From JBCCEV01 sp039030125 (GTDB lineage: Bacteria; Pseudomonadota; Gammaproteobacteria; Ga0077536): a stretch of 10,760 nt of DNA. Within the stretch, counting starts at the first letter, position 1. Each line of letters opens with the position of its first letter. The notes below the pieces were generated by a model that made no database searches, was not told where the DNA came from, and saw only the letters and a program-made list of their open reading frames with translations. The translations under genes were made by a program, and so were the position numbers. Shown piece by piece: positions 1 through 6,449 of this stretch. Location: positions 1-10,760 of the forward strand of contig JBCCEV010000148.1 in NCBI GenBank assembly GCA_039030125.1, written 5' to 3'.

Positions 1-727
1 CATAAAAACGCGGGCGGTGCGCGCTGGCGACGCCTACACAATCAACGGTCAGAAAACTTTTATCTCCAATGGTCAACTGGCGGACCTTGTCGTTACCGCC
101 TGTAAAACCGACGTCGAAGCGGGCGCTAAGGGGATCAGTTTGCTCTTGGTGCAACGCGGCGATGAAGGTTTTGAGCGGGGCCGCAACCTAAAGAAGGTTG
201 GGTGGCCGGCCCAGGACACATCTGAGTTGTTTTTCAATGAGGTTGAGGTCCCGGTTGATCGACTACTTGGCGAGGAAAACGGCGGCTTCAAGATCTTGAT
301 GCACGAACTGGCTCAGGAACGCTTATTGGTCGCTATTCGCTCGGCGTCGAATATCGAAGCCGCGCTTGAACAAACGGTTGCCTACACCAAAGACCGCGAA
401 GCATTCGGTAAAAACATCTTCGGGTTCCAGAATACGCGATTCAAATTGGCGGAGATAAAAACGCGTGCGACCGTAGTCAGGACTTTTGTTGACCGCTGTA
501 TGGAATTGCATATGGCCGGCGATCTCGACGCGGACGATGCCGCGATGGCGAAGTTATACGCGACCGAGATTCTCTGCGAGGTGCTCGATGAATGCGTGCA
601 ACTGCATGGCGGTTATGGATACATGTGGGAGTACCCGATTGCACGGGCGTGGGCAGGGCATCGCATCACGCGGATTGCGGGCGGATCCTCGGAGATCATG
701 AAAGAAATTATCTCCCGAACTTTGTAA
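1..727 (+). CDS. acyl-CoA dehydrogenase, 3' part (start lies outside the window)
   Basis: FAD-dependent alpha,beta-dehydrogenation of an acyl-CoA thioester, the first step of beta-oxidation or of branched-chain acyl-CoA breakdown, passing electrons to ETF. The frame is open from the first bases of the window, so about 240 C-terminal residues of a protein usually near 380 are seen. Family marks in order: INGQKTFISNG in the middle beta domain, DREAFGKNI, and QLHGGYGYMWEYPIARA in the C-terminal helical domain. The usual catalytic Glu near the C-terminus (YEGT-type motif) is absent: the site reads IAGGSSEIM. A Glu in the helix motif AQERLLVA (codon 317-319) aligns with the catalytic Glu of long-chain acyl-CoA and isovaleryl-CoA dehydrogenases. 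That placement, together with the GYMWEYPIA segment, favours an LCAD-like member. Chain-length specificity cannot be read. No terminator is evident after the stop. Confidence 0.93.
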   Translation, partial: IKTRAVRAGDAYTINGQKTFISNGQLADLVVTACKTDVEAGAKGISLLLVQRGDEGFERGRNLKKVGWPAQDTSELFFNEVEVPVDRLLGEENGGFKILMHELAQERLLVAIRSASNIEAALEQTVAYTKDREAFGKNIFGFQNTRFKLAEIKTRATVVRTFVDRCMELHMAGDLDADDAAMAKLYATEILCEVLDECVQLHGGYGYMWEYPIARAWAGHRITRIAGGSSEIMKEIISRTL

Positions 728-769
728 GGTTTTGTGAAATCCCACTGTCACTGACTTTTACAACGCCTG

Positions 770-786
770 ACAATGTGAAGCATTGT
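770..786. repeat. 17-nt perfect palindrome (6-bp arms, 5-nt spacer), possible operator
   Basis: ACAATG at 770-775 and CATTGT at 781-786 are perfect reverse complements separated by TGAAG. It lies 43 nt after the acyl-CoA dehydrogenase stop and about 200 nt before the PEP-CTERM gene. The rest of 728-989 shows no convincing gene. The size and symmetry fit a dimeric regulator site, but no known consensus is recognised and chance is possible. Confidence 0.25.
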
Positions 787-989
787 TAACCGGTTTATGG
801 ATCAAGAGCTTAGTCGCCGCCTACGATCACCGATTAACGACCAGTGTGAAGTTGTTCTCAGTTTACCTGTCAATACTTTTTACAAGGGCGCCCGCGCAAC
901 GTTCGAAAACCCGCTGTTTCACCCGTTTTTTATTCATTGGCATCGAAATTGCTGCATTTGCTGGGTCTACTTTATGGATACCCATTAAG

Positions 990-1724
990 ATGTTGCGCAG
1001 CCTAATTACCGCAAGCACGTTACTGCTTTTGCCCTTAGCGTCCCTTGCCACCCTTTACAGCTACGAAGACCTCAACGCGAATAACGGCAACGGTAGCTTC
1101 GGTGACCGACTGAGCACGGTGGCTGGAACTTACGATGACGTCTCTGAAAATTTCACTTGGGATGTCGGGTTCAATGTCGGAAATGCCGTGGATGGATTTT
1201 GGCTCGTGGTGAACCGCGGGCCGAACCCCAAGAGCGCAGACGTTAATGAACTTGCGATTATGTATGGCGATATGACGACTGGTAATGGAACTGGGATCCT
1301 CAGCATCTATTCCTACAATGGACAGAACAACAGTAATAGCTGGAATAACCCAGGCGATTTCATCGAGCGGCAGACTTTCAGCTACACCGCTGACTCATTC
1401 AGCCTCGCCTTTGATGCTTCTAACGTCAACGCGCATACGCCGCCGCCTCCTGGGGGCGGCGCCACGCAAGATCCCTGGGAAGGGATCCAATTTGGTAACG
1501 ACCCTGTCAACCCTCTTGAGATCGGCATCTGGTTCCATATCTCAACTGGGTCGAGCTTTAGCTATGACCAAAACGATCAACTCACCGGCTATGGTTACAG
1601 CAGCCAAGGGTGGTATGACAAGAATCGTCGTTCCGTAACCGTCGTCCCAGAACCGGCGACACTGGCGCTGTTCGGGGCTGGCTTGCTGGGCGCAGGCTTT
1701 GCGCGTCGCCGGAGACAGACGTAG
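990..1724 (+). CDS. PEP-CTERM sorting domain protein, secreted, function unknown
   Basis: Exported protein of 244 residues. The N-terminus is a typical signal peptide: basic MLRS, a Leu-rich core, and a likely cleavage after PLASLA. The mature part is rich in Asn, Gly, Ser and aromatic residues and matches no catalytic family I recognise. The last 27 residues are a textbook PEP-CTERM tail: VPEP at residues 219-222, a hydrophobic helix with LALFGAGLLGAG, and a terminal RRRR cluster. Such tails are processed by exosortase (EpsH/XrtA type) in bacteria that make exopolysaccharide, so surface or biofilm release is the likely fate. No exosortase gene is in the window. The frame stays open upstream to a TTG at 783, but that extension would bury the signal peptide, so ATG 990 is chosen despite a weak ribosome binding site. 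A GC-rich hairpin (1441-1461) lies inside the gene. Confidence 0.88.
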   Translation: MLRSLITASTLLLLPLASLATLYSYEDLNANNGNGSFGDRLSTVAGTYDDVSENFTWDVGFNVGNAVDGFWLVVNRGPNPKSADVNELAIMYGDMTTGNGTGILSIYSYNGQNNSNSWNNPGDFIERQTFSYTADSFSLAFDASNVNAHTPPPPGGGATQDPWEGIQFGNDPVNPLEIGIWFHISTGSSFSYDQNDQLTGYGYSSQGWYDKNRRSVTVVPEPATLALFGAGLLGAGFARRRRQT

Positions 1725-1750
1725 GCTTAAGTTCGCCAATCTCAGCAGTT

Positions 1751-1784
1751 AAGAACCGCGCTAGAAGCGCGGTTCTTCCGTTTT
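1751..1784 (+). terminator. intrinsic (Rho-independent) terminator after the PEP-CTERM gene
   Basis: A perfect 11-bp stem, AAGAACCGCGC at 1751-1761 and its complement at 1767-1777, encloses the loop TAGAA. It is followed by CCGTTTT. It begins 27 nt after the PEP-CTERM stop and separates that gene from the next transcription unit. The T run is short but the stem is strong. A smaller hairpin, GACGC-GTA-GCGTC, follows at 1799-1811. Confidence 0.8.
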
Positions 1785-1851
1785 GGGGCTCGACAAACGA
1801 CGCGTAGCGTCATCTACTTAGCGGTTCAGCAGCTAGCCGGTTCATAAGCCG

Positions 1852-2481
1852 ATGAAATTCTACGATTGCCAAATCGCACCCAATCCACGCCGGGCCAGGA
1901 TCTTCCTGGCGGAAAAAGGGCTCGATATCGAAAAAGTTGAGATCAATATTCGAGCAGGTGAAAACCTTACCGACGACTTTCGAGCGATTAATCCACACGG
2001 GCTGCTGCCGGTTTTACAACTCGATGATGGCACCTGTATCGATGAAGTCATGGCGATTTGCCGCTATATCGAGGAACTTCATCCTGAACCTAATTTGCTG
2101 GGGCGCGATCCCAAGGAGCGCGCGCTGATCACCTCACGCCAACGGAAAGCGGAGTTCACCGGCATGCTTGCTGTGTCGGAAATGTTCAGAAATAGTGCCG
2201 AGGTATTTGCCAATCGCAGCCTGCCGGGGATGGATGACCAGCCCTCGATTCCGGATCTGGTCGGGCGTGGACAGCGCACCATAAAACGCTATTTCGAGAT
2301 CTTTGAATCCTATTTGGCCGACACACCTTTCGTCGCGGGTGATTCGTTTTCGATGGCTGATATCACCGCGTTCTGCGTTATCGATTTTGCCAAGTGGGTG
2401 AAGATCGAAATCCCCGAGAACAATATCAACATGAAAGCTTGGTACGACAAAATCGCGCTACGCGATAGCGCGTCTGCTTGA
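1852..2481 (+). CDS. glutathione S-transferase, GTT2-like
   Basis: Cytosolic glutathione S-transferase of 209 residues, full length for the family. The N-terminal thioredoxin-fold domain (about 1-80) has PNPRRARIFLAEKG around the first helix, the cis-proline in LLPVL (P53), and E65 in the glutathione gamma-glutamyl site, where the usual Glu-Ser pair is Glu-Val. The string DDGT..DE..AICRYIEELHPEPNL is characteristic of GTT2-like GSTs. The C-terminal helical domain carries the N-capping box FSMADITAF and ends in a WYDKIALRDSA-type segment. The substrate cannot be told: conjugation, peroxide reduction or dehalogenation are all known in the superfamily. It is the first gene of a co-directional set, with 14 nt between its stop and the start of the sulfurtransferase. 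The ribosome binding site ahead of ATG 1852 is weak. Confidence 0.9.
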   Translation: MKFYDCQIAPNPRRARIFLAEKGLDIEKVEINIRAGENLTDDFRAINPHGLLPVLQLDDGTCIDEVMAICRYIEELHPEPNLLGRDPKERALITSRQRKAEFTGMLAVSEMFRNSAEVFANRSLPGMDDQPSIPDLVGRGQRTIKRYFEIFESYLADTPFVAGDSFSMADITAFCVIDFAKWVKIEIPENNINMKAWYDKIALRDSASA

Positions 2482-2495
2482 AGGGACAGCGTTTT

Positions 2496-3383
2496 ATGGA
2501 CTTGGAAGCCGAAAACTATGTGGTAAGCGCGCGGTGGCTGCTGGGGCATCTTGATGCACCTGATCTGCGGATCATCGAGTGCACGTCGCTGTTGCCGAAT
2601 TATTTCGAGGAGTCCTGCGAGGACGGCCTCGAATTGGAAAGCGGGCGCTCCGATTACGATGCCGGCCATATTCCCGCGAGCGGTTTCGCGGACATCCTTC
2701 GCGAGCTTTCCAACCCGCACGATGAAACCAAGATGTATGGCATGCCAGCGCCGGAGCAATTTGCCGAGGTAATGGGGCGGCTAGGTATCGGCGAAGGGAC
2801 AGCAGTGGTGCTCTACGACCGGCAGCTAAATATGTGGGCTTCGCGAGTGTGGTGGCTCTTGCGTGCGCATGGATTTAAGAATGCGGCGGTGCTCGACGGC
2901 GGGTGGGCCGCTTGGTGCGAGGCGGGCGGTCAGAGTTCGACCGGCGCCTGCAACTATTTACCTTGCGATTTCAAGGTGAACGAATCACTCGATCTTATTG
3001 CCAGTAAAGAGGAGGTCCTGGCTGCGACGCAAGACCGTTCCGTGTGCTTGATCAATGCATTGGACGAAGACGAGTTCTCCGGCCGCCCGCCGCACCGCTA
3101 TGCGCGGCCTGGGCGCATACCGTCGAGTATTAATGTCCCGTTTGCGAGGACCGCGGACCCCGAAACCAACCGGTTCGTTGATGAGACAACCATGCGCACA
3201 ATTTTTGAAGCGGCTGGTGACGCATTATCGAGTGAACGTGTCATTTGTTATTGTGGCGGCGGCATTGCCGCATGCAATACCGCGCTCGCACTGACCCGCT
3301 TAGGGGTGGAGAATGTAGCGGTTTACGATGGTTCGATGACGGAATGGACGCTTGATCCCGCGACCCCGCTTGAGACCGGTTGA
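2496..3383 (+). CDS. two-domain rhodanese-type sulfurtransferase (thiosulfate or 3-mercaptopyruvate sulfurtransferase)
   Basis: Moves sulfane sulfur from thiosulfate or 3-mercaptopyruvate onto an acceptor through a cysteine persulfide. It has 295 residues, the normal size for a tandem-rhodanese enzyme. The N-terminal inactive domain (about 8-150) contains YDAGHIPASGF and, where the catalytic Cys would be, VVLYDRQLNMWASR with Asp. The C-terminal domain (about 165-290) carries the active loop C253-GGGIAA, preceded by another cysteine at C251. Thiosulfate enzymes usually have CRKGVT and mercaptopyruvate enzymes CG[SG]GVT; CGGGIA is nearer the latter, but substrate remains open. No signal peptide is seen, so it should be cytoplasmic. 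The start is ATG 2496, with AAGGGA at 2481-2486 as ribosome binding site; a TTG overlapping the GST stop codon is less likely. Close linkage to the GST suggests one transcript. Confidence 0.9.
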   Translation: MDLEAENYVVSARWLLGHLDAPDLRIIECTSLLPNYFEESCEDGLELESGRSDYDAGHIPASGFADILRELSNPHDETKMYGMPAPEQFAEVMGRLGIGEGTAVVLYDRQLNMWASRVWWLLRAHGFKNAAVLDGGWAAWCEAGGQSSTGACNYLPCDFKVNESLDLIASKEEVLAATQDRSVCLINALDEDEFSGRPPHRYARPGRIPSSINVPFARTADPETNRFVDETTMRTIFEAAGDALSSERVICYCGGGIAACNTALALTRLGVENVAVYDGSMTEWTLDPATPLETG

Positions 3384-3397
3384 GAAGGAGGCTCGCC

Positions 3398-3445
3398 GTG
3401 ACCGTTTTCGCGGGTACAATGCGTCGTCGCAATTGGTATAGGTAA
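3398..3445 (+). CDS. putative 15-codon leader ORF upstream of the SoxYZ gene
   Basis: The sequence AAGGAGG (3385-3391), the best Shine-Dalgarno match noticed in the window, stands six bases before a GTG. That GTG opens a 15-codon frame, MTVFAGTMRRRNWYR, ending in TAA at 3443-3445. The stop lies four bases before the GTG start of the SoxYZ carrier, which has only a weak AGGT of its own. The layout fits a translated leader coupled to the downstream gene. It is not in frame with SoxYZ. No homology can be claimed for so short a peptide, and the strong site could instead be a relic of an older start. Confidence 0.35.
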   Translation: MTVFAGTMRRRNWYR

Positions 3446-3449
3446 TTCC

Positions 3450-4259
3450 GTGAAATTACGTTTGTTCTTTTGTGCGTCCGCGTTGCTCGCTGTGGCATTC
3501 CCAGGGTTCGCGAACCAATCGGAAATCGATCTCTGGGCGACGCTAATCAAGCCAAAATTCTTTGGCGATCAGAACATCGTCGAAGGCGACTCGTTGATTG
3601 AATTACGGATCCCGTTGCGTGCCGAGGATTCCGGTGTCGTTCCGATTTCGATTAATGCCAAGATTCCACAGACCGAAGATCACTACATAGAGAAAATGTA
3701 CGTGTTCGTCGACAAGAACCCGAAACCGCTTGCGGGGACTTTCACATTAACCCCGGAAATGGGCCAAGCGGACCTGGCGATGCGGTTGCGCATCGATCAA
3801 TTCACTCATGTACGTGTGATTGCCCAAACCAATTCCGGAGAGCTCCACATGCATACCGGCTATACCCGGGCGAGCGGCGGATGTTCTGAACCGCCACCGT
3901 TTCTCAAACTGAAGGAGGCCAAAGCGCGCATTGGGCAGATGAAGTTTCGCTCGCAAGCGAGCGAGCAGAATGGGGACGTTGCGCTCGCTCATCTATTGAT
4001 TAGCCACCCCAACATCACCGGTTTGCAGCTCGATCAGCGAACGCGCGCATATATTCCGGCCGAGTACGTGACCAAGGTCGGTGTGCACTTTAATGGCCAA
4101 CACATCATGACCGCCGAGACCGACATATCGATCAGCGAAGATCCCAGCTTTAGATTCTTCTTCAGACCCAAGGAAGGTGGCACGCTAACGGCACACATGA
4201 CCGATTCGAAGGGACGCGAAATTTCTCACAGCTTTGAGATCGCCGCGACGGGCTCCTAG
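3450..4259 (+). CDS. SoxYZ-like fused sulfur carrier protein, periplasmic (quinoprotein dehydrogenase-associated type)
   Basis: Predicted periplasmic carrier of 269 residues combining SoxY-like and SoxZ-like domains. Residues 1-21 form a signal peptide (MKLRLFF, Ala/Leu core, likely cut after PGFA). The SoxY part runs to about 146 and closes with SGGC, where C145 corresponds to the carrier cysteine of SoxY that holds sulfur intermediates as a thioadduct. The SoxZ part (about 160-265) has ALAHLLISHPNITG, IPAEYVTKV, FNGQHIM and a final GGTLTAHMTDSKG strand pattern. In stand-alone SoxY the GGC arm is at the extreme C-terminus; here it is internal at the fusion point. Proteins of this layout are known as SoxYZ-like carriers near PQQ alcohol dehydrogenases, yet no such gene, nor soxA/X/B/C/D, lies in the window. 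The start is GTG. The neighbour on the 5' side is the sulfurtransferase. Confidence 0.87.
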   Translation: MKLRLFFCASALLAVAFPGFANQSEIDLWATLIKPKFFGDQNIVEGDSLIELRIPLRAEDSGVVPISINAKIPQTEDHYIEKMYVFVDKNPKPLAGTFTLTPEMGQADLAMRLRIDQFTHVRVIAQTNSGELHMHTGYTRASGGCSEPPPFLKLKEAKARIGQMKFRSQASEQNGDVALAHLLISHPNITGLQLDQRTRAYIPAEYVTKVGVHFNGQHIMTAETDISISEDPSFRFFFRPKEGGTLTAHMTDSKGREISHSFEIAATGS

Positions 4260-4275
4260 CGCCGCAGGCGCGCAT

Positions 4276-4599
4276 TCAATCGCGTAAGTCGAAATAACCG
4301 CGCTTAAGGGCGTGCTCCACTGCGGAGAAGCCTTCGCGAGCTTCGGTGTAAGCCTCTCTCAAATCGCGCAGTCGCAAAGCCGCTTGCGCACTGGTGGCGC
4401 TTTTGTCGCCGGCCAGGCGGAGCACCGCGGCCAAGTATTCGCCCCGCAGCCGGGCGACCAACTCAGCGCATTCCATAAAGTTTCCGCGCTTGATGTCGCC
4501 CGCGATCTCGGTGATGTGGACACGATTAATCTCCACGATCTTATGTTGCATCTCATGGTGCAAGCGGTGATTCTTCACGTCATCAACGGCGCTGGCCAT
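4276..4599 (-). CDS. small hypothetical protein, helical, uncharacterised
   Basis: A 107-residue frame that I do not recognise. The product is rich in Ala, Arg, Glu and Leu, has no membrane segment or signal peptide, and should be almost wholly alpha-helical. There are charged stretches such as HHEMQHKIVEINRVHITEIA near the N-terminus and an Ala/Arg/Leu region after residue 65. The frame is favoured over the overlapping plus-strand one (4312-4611) because its amphipathic, charge-patterned composition looks like a real protein and because it fits the gap: its end lies 16 nt from the convergent SoxYZ stop, and its start is divergent from the LLM gene. ATG at 4597-4599 has only a weak GGA upstream. 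The His-rich N-terminus could bind metal, but no family signature supports this. Confidence 0.5.
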   Translation of the reverse strand: MASAVDDVKNHRLHHEMQHKIVEINRVHITEIAGDIKRGNFMECAELVARLRGEYLAAVLRLAGDKSATSAQAALRLRDLREAYTEAREGFSAVEHALKRGYFDLRD

Positions 4600-4680
4600 A
4601 GCAATCCATAGAATTTGGCTTCGGGTACTGAGCTAGGATATCGACCGGTTTCGAGAATTTTTGAGCGCGCAGACATCGTC

Positions 4681-5712
4681 TTGAATATCAGCATCCATGT
4701 GGGCAGCCATTCCCACCGAGATATCCGCAACGTGACGGAATTTGTGCAGTTCGCTGAATCGCTTGGCGTGGAGATGGCATGGTCAGCCGAGGGTTGGAGC
4801 CAAGATGCGGTAACTTCCTTAGCCTACCTCGCCGGTCAGACCCACCAGATCAAACTCGGCACAGGGATTATGCAAACCAGTGCGCGGGCGCCGGCGATGA
4901 CGGCAATGACCGCGTTGTCGATGGCCAGTCTCAGCGACGGTCGTTTTCTGCTGGGTTTGGGTACCAGCGGCCCGCAAGTCGTCGAAGGGATGCATAACCT
5001 CAGCTTTGACGCGCCACTGACGCGGCTGAAGGAAAATGTTGAGATTTGTCGCCGAGCATTCCGCGGCGAAAAACTGGAGTTCGCCGGACGGCACTATCAA
5101 ATGCCGCTTCCCGATGGTGAAGGCAAAGCGTTGCGTCTGGATTTTGAGCCAACTGACATTCCTATCTATCTGGCGACGCTTGGCGAACGGTCGCTGGCGT
5201 ACACGGGGGAGGTCGCTGACGGCTGGCTCGGAACATCGTTTTCGCCAGATTTTCCAGAAGCGCATCTTGCGCATATTCGTCGCGGTGCCGAACGCGCGGG
5301 ACGGACGCTGGCGGACATTGACCTACAAACTGCATGCAATGTCGCGATCGGCGATGATGTTGAGGGGCTTATTGCTGCGGCCAAACCAAAGTTTGCTTTT
5401 ACCTTGGGAGCGATGGGTTCCGCTGCCACTAATTTCTACAACGCTGCATTTCAGCGTGCCGGGTTTGTCGATGATGCTGAGGCTGTTCAGTCTTTGTGGA
5501 TAGATGGCAAGCGCGACGCTGCCGCAGCGCGCGTGCCCGATGAGCTAGTCACGGCGTTCGCTGCAATCGGCACACCCGCTATGGTTCGCGACCGCTTTAA
5601 GGCTTACGCGCACGCCGGTATCAATTGCTTGGACGTCAGATTCGATTTGCTCGATATTACTGAGCACTTTGCGCAGCTCGAGCAAACTGTCGATCTCGCG
5701 AACAGCATTTGA
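4681..5712 (+). CDS. luciferase-like (LLM class) flavin- or F420-dependent oxidoreductase
   Basis: TIM-barrel oxidoreductase of the bacterial luciferase-like superfamily; 343 residues from the chosen start, usual for the family. Marks in order: first strand NISIHVG; helix and second strand ESLGVEMAWSAEGW; the strand-turn IKLGTGIMQTSARAP; DGRFLLGLGTSGPQVVEG, a strong signature of the class; IYLATLGERSLAYTGEVADGWLG; and a C-terminal AIGTPAMVRDRFKAYAHAG. Such enzymes use FMN or coenzyme F420, and members resembling this one are often annotated as F420-dependent. The cofactor cannot be settled here. The frame has no ATG near the start. TTG 4681 places the first beta strand at the N-terminus and leaves room for a promoter between the divergent genes; TTG 4615 would add 22 poorly fitting residues. 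Neither has a good ribosome binding site. The stop lies nine bases from that of the convergent GST. Confidence 0.87.
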   Translation: MNISIHVGSHSHRDIRNVTEFVQFAESLGVEMAWSAEGWSQDAVTSLAYLAGQTHQIKLGTGIMQTSARAPAMTAMTALSMASLSDGRFLLGLGTSGPQVVEGMHNLSFDAPLTRLKENVEICRRAFRGEKLEFAGRHYQMPLPDGEGKALRLDFEPTDIPIYLATLGERSLAYTGEVADGWLGTSFSPDFPEAHLAHIRRGAERAGRTLADIDLQTACNVAIGDDVEGLIAAAKPKFAFTLGAMGSAATNFYNAAFQRAGFVDDAEAVQSLWIDGKRDAAAARVPDELVTAFAAIGTPAMVRDRFKAYAHAGINCLDVRFDLLDITEHFAQLEQTVDLANSI

Positions 5713-5721
5713 GGTACCGAT

Positions 5722-6330
5722 CTACTCCGGATTTAGCGCGCAGTGAGGGCGCTCGTGCAGTCGCGCGACGTAGTTACGTATGTGTTCGAAGTCGTTTAAC
5801 TGGTCCATTCGGCGTGCCCAGTTGAGCGTCCAGCCGACAATAATGTCGGTTACTGAAAATGTGTCGTTAACGAGGTAGTTGTAATTCGCAAAGTGTTGCT
5901 CGAACACTTCCGCGGCTTTGCTGATCTCATGATTATTCGCGGGCACCACAGCCGGGACTTGCATATCCTCTGGGTAGAAGCCGTTATGTTTCATGTTGCT
6001 CCACAAATACCCCTCCATTTCCGTTAAGGCAAAGCTGGTCCATTGCCCGTGGCGCGCTCTTGCGAGTGTTCCTGGTTTCGCGATCAGGTTTTTCTCGGGG
6101 GCCAAATCACACAGGTAGGTACAAATTGCTGCTGACTCGAAGAGTGCTTCATTGTCGATGACAATTGCGGGAAGCTTCGCTTGCGGATGATATTCGCGAA
6201 GTTGTGGGCTACCGATCATTTTCCCAGCATCGATATTCTCGAAAGGCAAGGCTAATTCGTTCAAGGTCCACACGCAGCGTGCGGACCGCGCATAGCCGGC
6301 GCTATAAAGTTTAATGTTCGGTTGCGCCAT
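5722..6330 (-). CDS. glutathione S-transferase
   Basis: Second cytosolic glutathione S-transferase, 202 residues, complete. The N-terminal domain shows YSAGYARSARCVWTLNEL, where Ser or Tyr can serve as the catalytic hydroxyl, the cis-proline in KLPAIVI (P54), and the E65-S66 pair that holds glutathione, in ALFESAAICTYL. The C-terminal helical domain includes WTSFALTEMEGYLW and the N-capping box FSVTDIIVGW. It is clearly different from the plus-strand GST at 1852-2481 and not a recent duplicate: the motifs and loops differ throughout. The gene converges on the LLM oxidoreductase and diverges from the symporter operon, so it is probably transcribed alone. The ribosome binding site is weak. Substrate is unknown. 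Confidence 0.92.
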   Translation of the reverse strand: MAQPNIKLYSAGYARSARCVWTLNELALPFENIDAGKMIGSPQLREYHPQAKLPAIVIDNEALFESAAICTYLCDLAPEKNLIAKPGTLARARHGQWTSFALTEMEGYLWSNMKHNGFYPEDMQVPAVVPANNHEISKAAEVFEQHFANYNYLVNDTFSVTDIIVGWTLNWARRMDQLNDFEHIRNYVARLHERPHCALNPE

Positions 6331-6393
6331 TGTTTACGACCCAAAGTTTATACAGGCGCGAATTATCGCATCGTTTGACTTAACCCATTGAAG

Positions 6394-6429
6394 CGGTGCG
6401 CATTCGGTGCGGTGAGAAACGCGTACAAT
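6394..6429 (+). promoter_or_regulatory. putative activated promoter: Pho-box-like direct repeat plus -10 element
   Basis: CGGTGCG occurs at 6394-6400 and again at 6405-6411: 7-bp direct repeats with a 4-bp gap, an 11-bp period. Twelve bases further on is TACAAT (6424-6429), one mismatch from the -10 consensus. The place where a -35 would fall (about 6401-6406) has no match. Direct 7-bp repeats on an 11-bp period replacing the -35 are the known geometry of sites for PhoB/OmpR-family activators, although this sequence is not the PhoB consensus. It would drive the symporter operon starting at 6480. Confidence 0.4.
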
Positions 6430-6449
6430 AAGGTCTGTGAGGGGAAATA

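Noticed and set aside
797..988. A 63-codon plus-strand frame ending one base before the PEP-CTERM start, with a CC-x-C motif
   Set aside because: It has no ribosome binding site, no recognisable motif and an implausible composition; the abutting stop is probably chance.
1441..1461. Seven-bp GC hairpin inside the PEP-CTERM gene
   Set aside because: It is explained by the proline and glycine codons of a PPPP-GGG stretch, with no T run after it.
4259..4271. GCGCC-GCA-GGCGC hairpin between the convergent SoxYZ and small hypothetical genes
   Set aside because: Only five base pairs and no T run on either strand; not enough to call a terminator.
4312..4611. A 99-codon plus-strand frame opposite the small hypothetical gene
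   Set aside because: Low-complexity Ala/Gln/Ser composition typical of an antisense shadow; the minus-strand frame looks more protein-like, though neither is certain.
4615..4642. TTGGCT with GATATC 16 nt later as a promoter for the LLM gene
   Set aside because: Both hexamers are weak matches; kept only as slight support for the later TTG start.
1852..6330. The two glutathione S-transferases as a duplication
   Set aside because: Their motifs, loop lengths and C-terminal domains differ throughout; they belong to different subfamilies.
6345..6380. Minus-strand TATAAA and plus-strand TTGACT in the divergent gap as promoter elements
   Set aside because: Neither has a partner element at a proper 16-18 nt spacing; a promoter for the minus-strand GST must lie here but cannot be placed.
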